Translations under genes and position numbers: made by a program
Assembly: GCA_963589425.1 (NCBI GenBank)
Contig: CAVAKZ010000001.1
Coordinates: 62,001-126,000 of the forward strand
DNA from: CAKRJP01 sp963589425
GTDB taxonomy: Bacteria; Bacillota; Clostridia; Lachnospirales; Lachnospiraceae
Direction of reading: 5' to 3'
DNA length: 64,000 bases
The notes under the pieces: generated by a model
What the model was told of the DNA's origin: nothing
Database searches by the model: none
The model's input: the letters and a program-made list of their open reading frames with translations, nothing else
Shown here: positions 24,586 through 32,944 of the stretch, in pieces
Layout of the letters: each line of letters opens with the position of its first letter
How positions within the stretch are numbered: the stretch's first letter is position 1

Positions 24586-27057
24586 CTATGCGCCTCCTTC
24601 CATAAGCATCTGGTAAACTTCCTGGATCAAGGATTCCATATTGGAAGTCTTTACCGATGCATAACTACTCTTTGGTATATAGTAACCCGTACAATTGAAT
24701 ATAGATTCTCCATCTAGGCTTGATATATAAAGGGTTTCCATCAAACCGGCTGCCTTTTGCATACTGCCTACAGCCTTCTCCGTATAAGTATACTCTAATT
24801 TATCTTTTGTGAATCTGTAATAATTATACGATTGACGCAAGGTTACGGTATAATGTGCGCTATCAAAAATATAGCGATATCCCAAAACCTTTGAGATTGC
24901 TCTAAGAGAAATGTATTCATCTGACGCTTTACTGTACTGTTTGTAAATATAACTGTTGCCTGCAGAATTCATCTTATCTGCAATGGAAACTGCCAAGGCT
25001 CTTGCATCAGAATTGTCTGCATCCTCTGCATACATAGACAAGGCAATCAATGCCGCTGCCATATCCCTGTCTGAAACTTCGGAAGTTCCGTTTCCTAGAA
25101 TGGATCCAAAATAATCTGCCAGGAGATTCTTTAATTCATCAGTGGTAAGATCTTCTCCCGAACTGCTTCCATCTCCCACTTCCTGTTCCACTTCGCTGAC
25201 TGCCTGGCTTAACTGGTCTTTTAAATCATCATCGATGGAAGTAGCCCCATCTAAAGCATCTTTAATATCCGAAAGACCTACCGCGGCTGCAGAAGGATCA
25301 TAGCTGCTTAAAGCCTGAAAAGCCGCCATCTGGTTCTCTGTACCGGAAGTATCAGAGCCATCCCGGATACCGGAAGTAATGGCAGATGCCAATGTATTTA
25401 ACATCTTAGCTGCACTTCCATCGGAAAGACCTGCCGCAGCCTTGGCCTTATCTGATTCGGAACTACTATCTGAGTTTAACACATCTGTCAACTCTTTGGT
25501 AAGGTCATCCAGATCTTGCTGCTTGGCTTCGATTTCTGTCTCTAACTTCTTGGCGCTGGCAAGGTCATTTTTATCTAGAGCATTCCGCCTCTCTGTCTCC
25601 AGATCCTCAATTTCGCTATTCAAATTATCAAGATCTGAGGAATCTCCAGACTCAGCTACTAAGTTTGCCAGTTCTGTTCGCAGCCAGTTGAGATGCTCCT
25701 CTACAGTCTCTAACTGGTAAGACTGGGCTGCATCCTCCGGAACCAAGGCCTCTAAATCTGCCACCCCGTCGATACGGTCCATGCAGTCTTCCTGGGCTTT
25801 TTCATTGGACATCCTCTTCCAAGACTCAGAAAGCAGGGTCTGATAATCCTGTCTTGCAGAATTTGATTCATTTTGCTGAGTAGTCAAATAACTGGTTCTT
25901 ACAGATTCTGATGAACCGTTACTTACTGCCTTCTGGTAATCAGAAGATGCACCGGCAGATAATTTACTCTCCCATTCACTAAAGGCATCATCTACCAAGC
26001 CGCTATTTAAAGTTTCAAGCTCACTGCTGGAATTAGCAATGGTGCTCTGCATAATATTTTCAAGATTTACTAAATTTTCTGTGGCAGTGTCTGCCCCGTC
26101 TAAGTCTCCACTGTTGGCACAGGTGATCATGTCATTGCTGTAATTATAGACCGCCTTGGTAAGTACTGTAGTTCCCTCTGACAATTCTTTTGCAGTATAT
26201 GATGTGATGCTGCTCTCCACATTAGACTGGGACTCTGCAATGGCCTGGACCAGTTCAGAATCTGACTGAACAGTAGCATCATTTTGCAGTGCTATCAGCT
26301 GCTTTTCTATGGTATTCAATACCTCCAACCTTCTGGTGGCATCTACCGAAGCAGCTACCGTATCTACTTCTGTGGTCCAGGAGGATGGTTTATCTCTGGT
26401 GATCAAGCCGTTTTTATAGGTCTCCAGGGCACTTAACTTACTATCACTATCATTGGTTATGGAGTTTTTCACATTAATGCCAAAGAAATTAGCGATAGTA
26501 CTAATATTAGTATCATCCTCATCGGATTTATCATCTTTGGCTCCCATAGCCTGATACCTGAGTTTCAAAGGCTCTAACTCTTCTAAATTCTCCAGGTCAT
26601 AGGGATCATTAATATCATAGGCTCCCACTGTCTTACCAGTACGAAGGTCTGTGATTGTTCCTGAAGAATCTACCTTATGGGTGAAATTCAGAGCCTCAAT
26701 CTCCGAAGCATCAACCGGCGTCCCCCCGGAGGTAATATCTGCAATGGAAGTGGCATCAGTAATTTCATACCACTGTCCATCCGCCAGCTCCGACTTGTAA
26801 TACATTACATTCTGATCAAACTCATTGGCGGAAGCCTGGGCAAGCTCATAAATCTCATCAGTAAGTCCATCAATATGAATGAGATAAGAACCTATCACCA
26901 GGGTGGAATTCTCAATTTCACTATCGGAAACATGGACTGATTTCACGCCATTGTCTCTGTTACTGATAACAGCTTCTGCAATAAGATCCATGTTTTGGAA
27001 AACTATCGTTCCTCCTAAGGTCATGGCTAGCAGAGCTATTACGACTTTCTTTTTCAT
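24586..27057 (-). CDS. Secreted coiled-coil protein with copper-amine-oxidase-like C-terminal domain
   Basis: This 823-residue protein has a Sec signal peptide (MKKKVVIALLAMTLGGTIVF, about 1-29). The body is Ser/Asp/Glu-rich and largely helical with long coiled-coil stretches (about 230-560, for example LDNLNSEIEDLETERRN). The last 130 residues resemble the stalk or copper-amine-oxidase N-terminal domain common in clostridial wall proteins (EYISLRAISKVLGYRYIFD; HYTVTLRQS). It is encoded directly before the Pvc16 cap gene and after the TolC-like gene. This suggests an extracytoplasmic scaffold for the injection system. There is no sorting motif or C-terminal membrane anchor. Confidence 0.7.
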   Translation of the reverse strand: MKKKVVIALLAMTLGGTIVFQNMDLIAEAVISNRDNGVKSVHVSDSEIENSTLVIGSYLIHIDGLTDEIYELAQASANEFDQNVMYYKSELADGQWYEITDATSIADITSGGTPVDASEIEALNFTHKVDSSGTITDLRTGKTVGAYDINDPYDLENLEELEPLKLRYQAMGAKDDKSDEDDTNISTIANFFGINVKNSITNDSDSKLSALETYKNGLITRDKPSSWTTEVDTVAASVDATRRLEVLNTIEKQLIALQNDATVQSDSELVQAIAESQSNVESSITSYTAKELSEGTTVLTKAVYNYSNDMITCANSGDLDGADTATENLVNLENIMQSTIANSSSELETLNSGLVDDAFSEWESKLSAGASSDYQKAVSNGSSESVRTSYLTTQQNESNSARQDYQTLLSESWKRMSNEKAQEDCMDRIDGVADLEALVPEDAAQSYQLETVEEHLNWLRTELANLVAESGDSSDLDNLNSEIEDLETERRNALDKNDLASAKKLETEIEAKQQDLDDLTKELTDVLNSDSSSESDKAKAAAGLSDGSAAKMLNTLASAITSGIRDGSDTSGTENQMAAFQALSSYDPSAAAVGLSDIKDALDGATSIDDDLKDQLSQAVSEVEQEVGDGSSSGEDLTTDELKNLLADYFGSILGNGTSEVSDRDMAAALIALSMYAEDADNSDARALAVSIADKMNSAGNSYIYKQYSKASDEYISLRAISKVLGYRYIFDSAHYTVTLRQSYNYYRFTKDKLEYTYTEKAVGSMQKAAGLMETLYISSLDGESIFNCTGYYIPKSSYASVKTSNMESLIQEVYQMLMEGGA

Positions 27058-27075
27058 AGAATCCCTCCTTTCTTA

Positions 27076-29118
27076 TTAGTCCTCATCTTCAGTTAGCTTG
27101 TAAATCATCTGATCGCTGCTATCAAAACTTCCGTCATAGAGATGTTCTCCGTCGGAATCATAGAAGCTTACCACCAGGTCTTCCAAACTATTATCTGCCG
27201 CTGATAAGTATTTGAAACTCTTATCAATTGCAATCTTCTTATCGCTTACTAAAGCCTGTCCATCACTGGTCTTTACTGTATAAGATGCAATTTCTCCTTC
27301 TTCCTTCGGGCTGATTCTTAATTCAACTGTTCCGGAAGAATTCTTAGTCATGGTGTACGAAGCAACGGATTCCTTGCTATTACGCTTCTTAATGGTGTAA
27401 TCGGTAATTGAAAGCTTGCCGGAATATACTGTAGGGTCAATCTCGCAATCATCCACAAAATCGTCTCCGGAATAAAGTCTTATCACAACCTTTCCTGATT
27501 CCTGAGTATCAAAAGTCAGGTGCCTGATGGTTCCATCTAGGGAGGTTCGCTCTCCCACTTGCACATTGTCGATCCAAAGTTCAAAGGAATCCACATCTGT
27601 GTCTAAATCCTCGGTTTTGGTAAGTCCTACTTCAAAAATAGTTCCCGAAACCAGGGACCGAATATAATAGTAAATACCGTCGCCGTCATCCTCCACCACG
27701 TAGCTGTTTCCTCCGGAGGAGGTGGATAAGTCAACGCCATCTCCTGTCATATATTCAGAAACCTTTCCACATGTCAATCGATCATAACTGTATAGGATTC
27801 CTGCATAATCTGCCTGAGCCTGCAGATAATCTACTTGCAGTTCCTCATATTCTTCTTGAACCTCAGCGTATTCTTCATAGGTCATTTTGTTGCTGGCATT
27901 TAAATAAGAATCTTTTGTCAGCTCCTTCTTTTTATCCTTAATACTCTGCTTTGCCGTCTCGCAGGCATTCTTAGCAGAAATATAATTTTCAAAACTATCT
28001 TTTACCGATTGGGTAATCTCATTCTTTGTAGCTGTCTCCTCTGCCAGTGCGCTCTGATATTCCAAGGCAGATTCATAGAGGGCGTAAGGTTCATCCTCCA
28101 CATAGCGAACACCATCGATTTCTCCCTTGATCCACTCTTTCGGAATAGATATAAAAAGAATATTAAAGCTTCCTGTCCAAGGCTGGTCCACTGCATTTAA
28201 CAGTTCATTGTAACGTTGCTTAAAGGCGGAAGAATCAATGGTCTCCCCGTTCTTTGCCTGATTAATATAAGTATCAATCATAGACATCTTAGAAGCTCCA
28301 TACTGGTTTTTCATCAGGTCATAATTAGTATTTAACTCTAGCAGGGCATTTGCGGAAGTCTGCTGGGCCTGATAATAAGTATCGCTGCGATCTAAGGTAG
28401 TCTCAATAAGTGTATCTAGATCTTCCCGCTCCATGTCTGCGTCCACAAAAGGTGATGACAAGGTATATCCACTACTTAAACCCAAACCCGTCTGGGTCCC
28501 CAGCTTGTCTAAAGCGGCCTCCAGGCTTCTCTCATCAGAGGCAATGGTGGTTTCTAAAGTACTAATCTTAGATTTCATGGAGTCAATATCTGACTGGCTT
28601 GCCTCCCCCAACAAAAGCTTTGCCTTGTTTTTCTTCAAGGTCTTATTTGCTGTGGCAAGCCGCTTCTCATTATAGGATATCTTTTCCTGAAGCCTGTAGG
28701 CTTCCACAAATTGAAGCTCCGCAGTCTCATAGATCCCGTATACAGAATCATTCAACTGATGTTCCTGCTGATCGATCTCTGACTGCAGTTCCAAAGGCTC
28801 ATAGTTGTAAGAAGACTCATCCGTCAAGTTAGGACTCTCCGGAAGTTTGAAATTCAAAAGAGCAGACCATCTGAAAGATCTTTGGTTCTTTTCCTTCAAC
28901 TTCAGCTTCTTTACCGACTGGGTATACTTCACCTTAGCCAAAGCCAATTTATTTTGAATTTTGGTATAATCATCACTGACTGTCAATGCCGCAGACTTTA
29001 CCGTACTTATGGTCAGCTTTTTGTCTGCCGCATATACTTTTTCTCCCCTTATCCATCCAGGGGCAATTGTCACACTTAAAGCGACAATCAGCAACAAGGA
29101 AACGATTCGTTTCTTCAA
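27076..29118 (-). CDS. Secreted TolC/OEP-like coiled-coil protein
   Basis: This 680-residue protein has a signal peptide (about 1-30, ending VYA). Residues about 35-460 show the two-fold helical pattern of outer membrane efflux proteins: long helices (KIQNKLALAKVKYTQSVKKL), the ERLATANKTLKKNKAKLLLGEASQSDID turn (shown in part) and a second half with DLMKNQYGASK and YISAKNACETAKQSIKDKKK. The C-terminal 200 residues are beta-rich, with a Ser/Gly linker near 460. Gram-positive bacteria have no outer membrane, so the OEP-like fold may act as a periplasmic or wall-spanning helical barrel or scaffold. It sits between the MORN protein and the second secreted coiled-coil protein. Confidence 0.65.
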   Translation of the reverse strand: MKKRIVSLLLIVALSVTIAPGWIRGEKVYAADKKLTISTVKSAALTVSDDYTKIQNKLALAKVKYTQSVKKLKLKEKNQRSFRWSALLNFKLPESPNLTDESSYNYEPLELQSEIDQQEHQLNDSVYGIYETAELQFVEAYRLQEKISYNEKRLATANKTLKKNKAKLLLGEASQSDIDSMKSKISTLETTIASDERSLEAALDKLGTQTGLGLSSGYTLSSPFVDADMEREDLDTLIETTLDRSDTYYQAQQTSANALLELNTNYDLMKNQYGASKMSMIDTYINQAKNGETIDSSAFKQRYNELLNAVDQPWTGSFNILFISIPKEWIKGEIDGVRYVEDEPYALYESALEYQSALAEETATKNEITQSVKDSFENYISAKNACETAKQSIKDKKKELTKDSYLNASNKMTYEEYAEVQEEYEELQVDYLQAQADYAGILYSYDRLTCGKVSEYMTGDGVDLSTSSGGNSYVVEDDGDGIYYYIRSLVSGTIFEVGLTKTEDLDTDVDSFELWIDNVQVGERTSLDGTIRHLTFDTQESGKVVIRLYSGDDFVDDCEIDPTVYSGKLSITDYTIKKRNSKESVASYTMTKNSSGTVELRISPKEEGEIASYTVKTSDGQALVSDKKIAIDKSFKYLSAADNSLEDLVVSFYDSDGEHLYDGSFDSSDQMIYKLTEDED

Positions 29119-29138
29119 TAGATTATCCTCCCCGGTGT

Positions 29139-30365
29139 TTACTCAATCTCATACATAAAGAAACTTCCTGTTCTTTCAATTGAGTAAAATGTATAAGTTA
29201 ACTCCCCAATCTTATAAGTATGCAGATAAAGGGTCTTATCTGCGTCATAACCATTTACAAGACTTACTTCATCAAATACAGACTCTAAATCAATGCCTGT
29301 ATCAATTTTAATCTCTTTTCCCTGATTCTGAAGCCAGTTGATTCCCACTGCCTCCAAAAATGTCAAATAACTATTTCCCTGATATTCCGGTTCGCCAAGA
29401 GTCTCCTCCAAGCCTTCCAGGCTGTCTATGGTCTTGTTTCCATATACAAAACTAGATTCTCCCACAAGAAGAATATCGGATTTTACTGTATCCTCAATGC
29501 TATCTGAGCTATCCTTGGAATAATAGATCGCACTGATATCTGACAGCACTACTGCATTTCCGGATTCTGCAACACTTCCTACTGAATCAGACTCTTCCTC
29601 ATCTGTAGTATCCTCCCCGCTTCCTGCATCAGCTGCATTTTCTGTGGCATCGCCGTTTTGGAAAATATACTGATCTCCGGTATAAATCTCAGAAATTTCT
29701 TCCGCTGTCTTATCAAGAAGCTGCGTGTAAACAATTTTATCTAGGTGAAATTCACCGGAAAACACCTTATTATCAGAAGTTCCATAGAGTTCTCCCTGGC
29801 CTTCCTTCACTCCCTCAGAAAATTCTCCCTTGTAAAGCTTTGCACCGCTTTCCCGATACTGAGTTCCCTCTCCGTTGTATAGATTCTTCTTAAATTCTCC
29901 GTCGTAGATCAGAACTCCCTCTGAGTTATAAAGTTTTCCTTCACCATTTACATAGCCATCACTGACGTGACCCTCATAAGCCACATATCCACTTTTTGCT
30001 TTAATCTTCACCTGTCCCTTGACAAAACGAAGGGGAATGGAAGAATAGTCATAAACCTTCACCGTGCTAGCCTGCTCAGACTCGCTCTTAAAGGGACTGA
30101 TCCTCACCAGGTAAACAATGCAGGCCACACCAGCCACAATCAAAACCAGATTTGCAAGTCTCCGGCTGATCATCCATCGAAAAACTGTATAATAATCTTT
30201 TTTGTGCTTTGGCTTGACATCCAAAAGCTTTGTAAACAGCTCTCTGGCACGGATAACCACCATCTGAAATAGATAGGTGGGGGATGACAGCCTTCTTAAA
30301 ACTGTCACAAATCGATTCAGCCTAAGTCTAATGGCTTGGACTATGACATTCCAAAACTGATTCAT
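29139..30365 (-). CDS. Membrane-anchored MORN-repeat protein
   Basis: This 408-residue protein has a basic cytoplasmic N-terminus of about 70 residues, one membrane segment (LANLVLIVAGVACIVYLV, about 70-87), then an extracytoplasmic part. Three to four MORN repeats follow (YEGHVSDGYVNGEGKLYN, YDGEFKKNLYNGEGTQYR, YKGEFSEGVKEGQGELYG, about 120-185). An acidic linker (about 230-260) leads to a C-terminal domain of about 150 residues that I do not recognise. MORN repeats often mediate membrane or protein contact. Its place in a block of membrane and secreted proteins suggests a part of a trans-envelope assembly. Confidence 0.75.
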   Translation of the reverse strand: MNQFWNVIVQAIRLRLNRFVTVLRRLSSPTYLFQMVVIRARELFTKLLDVKPKHKKDYYTVFRWMISRRLANLVLIVAGVACIVYLVRISPFKSESEQASTVKVYDYSSIPLRFVKGQVKIKAKSGYVAYEGHVSDGYVNGEGKLYNSEGVLIYDGEFKKNLYNGEGTQYRESGAKLYKGEFSEGVKEGQGELYGTSDNKVFSGEFHLDKIVYTQLLDKTAEEISEIYTGDQYIFQNGDATENAADAGSGEDTTDEEESDSVGSVAESGNAVVLSDISAIYYSKDSSDSIEDTVKSDILLVGESSFVYGNKTIDSLEGLEETLGEPEYQGNSYLTFLEAVGINWLQNQGKEIKIDTGIDLESVFDEVSLVNGYDADKTLYLHTYKIGELTYTFYSIERTGSFFMYEIE

Positions 30366-30379
30366 ATATCACTCGCTCC

Positions 30380-32074
30380 TTATTTTTGCGAAAATATTGC
30401 AAAGGACTGTTGATTTACGTCCTGGTTATTCAAACAATTCTCACAGATAAACAAGTACCACTTTGCCACTTCGTCAGTTGGGCAGCTTTTTAAGATCTCT
30501 GAAAATGTATTTCTTGCCAGATAAAAATCGCTCTGATAGAAAAGTCCCAAGGCCTTTTTAAACTTCGGCATCAATTCAACTCTTCTCTTGCGCTCTGAAA
30601 CAGAGTAAGCATCCAGCACTTCATAGAGCTTAAAGGTATACTCAGCACTTTCGATATAACCAATATATCTGGTAGCTACGTCATCTCCAACCACTTCATG
30701 AACATAGTCTGTAACCACCATTCGAACTCCCATGTTCCTTAGATCGTTTATATAGCGATCCAAGACCTTCATCTCGTTAGAATGCACATAAGTAAAGGCC
30801 TGTTCTTCATCCCCGGCCACACCGTAAACAAAGCTGGTTCGATGAAGGAGGACAAATGCATCTCCTGCCACATCATCCATGGATTCCTTCATGACTAATC
30901 TGGTACCGAATTCTAAGGCTCTCTTAGTCTCCTTATTAAACATAAGCTTTACCGTACTAAGATCACTGCTGCCGGCAATAATAATGCCATCCTGCTCCTT
31001 TCGCACCTCTCCCAGATTGGAATAATTTTCCACCATCTGTCTTAGGTACTCCTTCTCTGTCAGGTCCTCATCTTCGGAGAAAGATACAAAAGCCAAGGTG
31101 GCTTCTGTATTAACCCGGTCTAAGGGTCCTACTTCCATAATGGTTTCCCGATGTAAAATCTTCTCAATCTGCTTTGGTGCAAAGCGGTAATAGGCCTGAA
31201 GCATCTTATATTTAGAATAGTTCATCCAATCAATATTAGATGCGATCTGACGGATGGCACTCTGAAGAGTATGCATCTCGGTACTCTCTCTAAGAATTGG
31301 TTTGTAGTCCACCTTAAAGCTAGTCCAATCTTTCTTTCCCTCAGCCACCTGGGTTACCAGACGAATATATTTCTTAATTTCTCTTTCTTGAAGCTTTACT
31401 ACTACAGTAGCAAGAGCCATTCCCGCCGCCAAAAAGAAGACGCTTAAAACTGCATACTGAAGCTTCAAGCTTTCAAGACTATCCCTTAATGGCTTAGATG
31501 AAATTTTCACCAACATAGCATAGGAAGGAGAAACTCTTGTATTATCTGTAACTGCCAAAAGGAAATTATCATCTGAAAGCTTTGCAACAGCACAGCCTTG
31601 GTTGGTAACGGACTTAGCTATTAAGTTCTTCGCAACTTCCTTTGTACTGTCCCACAGGTTTTTATCCTGTCCATCCTCATAGCTTTCATAATAATTTCCT
31701 GTGTCATCGCTTTTCACCAGGTCCACCGCAAGATATCCATCCTCTTGATCTTCCACTGCAGGAAGTGCATCATTCACCACAGTAGAGGCCTCTTTTAAGG
31801 CTTCATCACTGTTAAAGGAATAAATCTCTTCGTTAGACTCCAGCTCCTCCATGTAGGAATACACACTTCCCATGGCGAGAACATATTTTTCTTCAAATTG
31901 CTGCTCTGCATATTCTGCCGCCCGAAGGAAGCCATACAAGGAGGCTCCTCCAATAGTCAGCACCAGAATAATGCCTATAGCCCCGATTCGTTGAGTAGCC
32001 TGAGCCCGCCCACGCAACATGGCAACCATTACAATCAGCAAAATTATCAGGCACATTAGAATTATAAAGTTCAT
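30380..32074 (-). CDS. Membrane protein with degenerate class III nucleotide-cyclase domain
   Basis: This 564-residue protein has two or three membrane segments (about 1-18, 32-50 and 208-228) that frame an extracytoplasmic sensor-like domain. A HAMP-like linker follows, then a domain that lines up with adenylate/guanylate cyclases (YYRFAPKQIEKILHRE; ATLAFVSFSEDEDLTEKEYL). The C-terminus has the TPR-like tail seen in such cyclases (ALGLFYQSDFYLARNTFSEI). The metal-binding Asp of the FxDI motif and the K..GD motif are missing (FVSFSE; QDGIIIAGSSD), so it is probably catalytically dead and used for signalling or scaffolding. It lies 27 nt after the pseudokinase gene. Confidence 0.7.
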   Translation of the reverse strand: MNFIILMCLIILLIVMVAMLRGRAQATQRIGAIGIILVLTIGGASLYGFLRAAEYAEQQFEEKYVLAMGSVYSYMEELESNEEIYSFNSDEALKEASTVVNDALPAVEDQEDGYLAVDLVKSDDTGNYYESYEDGQDKNLWDSTKEVAKNLIAKSVTNQGCAVAKLSDDNFLLAVTDNTRVSPSYAMLVKISSKPLRDSLESLKLQYAVLSVFFLAAGMALATVVVKLQEREIKKYIRLVTQVAEGKKDWTSFKVDYKPILRESTEMHTLQSAIRQIASNIDWMNYSKYKMLQAYYRFAPKQIEKILHRETIMEVGPLDRVNTEATLAFVSFSEDEDLTEKEYLRQMVENYSNLGEVRKEQDGIIIAGSSDLSTVKLMFNKETKRALEFGTRLVMKESMDDVAGDAFVLLHRTSFVYGVAGDEEQAFTYVHSNEMKVLDRYINDLRNMGVRMVVTDYVHEVVGDDVATRYIGYIESAEYTFKLYEVLDAYSVSERKRRVELMPKFKKALGLFYQSDFYLARNTFSEILKSCPTDEVAKWYLFICENCLNNQDVNQQSFAIFSQK

Positions 32075-32101
32075 ATCTTCTTCCTCTATAAAATCATAAA
32101 A

Positions 32102-32944
32102 TCATGAAGTCATGGATTCCGTTCCAATTTGTTTAAAGTGATTAACAAAGATTCTAAGCAGCGGAATATCTCCAAAAAAGATTCTGGATATAATGCAAAT
32201 TCCAGCAAATATCAAAAGAATCAGGCAGATAATCAGCACTAACCGAAACACTCTTCCCTGTTCATTGTCCCACCATATTTTAATTCTCTCCACGAGACTT
32301 TTGCGGGCACCAGCCACAGAAGTGGCCTTCAGATCCCTATATAAAACCTGAAGGCTGTCATATCCTTCTCTTGGAATCTTCTTGGTCAGAAGTTTGTAGG
32401 CAATGTTTTTCTTTGTATCCTTCTCTTTCAGAAACTCCCTGGCCAAGAAAGCACATTCTGCCGCACAATCCTTCTCTTTTATATTCTCATCTAAATTGAT
32501 TAAATCCAGGCAATAGCCCAAAGCAATGTCATAATCCTTTAGAAGGTGGATCTGCTCCTGCTTTAATACCAAATAAAGCAAGGGATAAGGAAGGCCGGAA
32601 AGCAAACACTGCAGCACCAGATTCTGACAGATTCTGGTACACCGTTCCAAGGAAAACTGGGAGCTCATATAGAACACATCCAGCTTACGTTCCTTTACCT
32701 GCGGAAATACCATGCAGTACTGATTCTCATATTGAAAGAAATCCAGGCAGCTTTCATAGCCTCTGGGAGAGTCCTCCATAATCCGGATCAGCTTCTTTAC
32801 AATCTGATGATTCTTCAGAACCCATAATGTATAAAACGTATTTCTATTTGTCTCGGCATCTCGGCAGATCAAAACATCATTGACTTCCCCTCGAAACACC
32901 GTCATGACAGGACGATAAGATAATCTATCTGATTGGTATATCAT
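32102..32944 (-). CDS. Single-pass membrane protein with kinase-like cytoplasmic domain (probable pseudokinase)
   Basis: This 280-residue protein has an N-terminal domain of about 220 residues with a kinase-like outline. A possible beta3 Lys-free strand region and FFQYENQYCMVFPQ suggest the hinge, and HLLKDYDIALGYCLDL the DFG region, but no HRD motif, catalytic Asp or glycine-rich loop is visible. One C-terminal membrane segment follows (LVLIICLILLIFAGICIISR, about 233-252) with a short external tail. This layout recalls the EssB/YukC pseudokinase of type VII secretion, though I see no clear sequence match. Its ATG overlaps the stop of the upstream gene as ATGA, so the two are coupled. Confidence 0.6.
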   Translation of the reverse strand: MIYQSDRLSYRPVMTVFRGEVNDVLICRDAETNRNTFYTLWVLKNHQIVKKLIRIMEDSPRGYESCLDFFQYENQYCMVFPQVKERKLDVFYMSSQFSLERCTRICQNLVLQCLLSGLPYPLLYLVLKQEQIHLLKDYDIALGYCLDLINLDENIKEKDCAAECAFLAREFLKEKDTKKNIAYKLLTKKIPREGYDSLQVLYRDLKATSVAGARKSLVERIKIWWDNEQGRVFRLVLIICLILLIFAGICIISRIFFGDIPLLRIFVNHFKQIGTESMTS

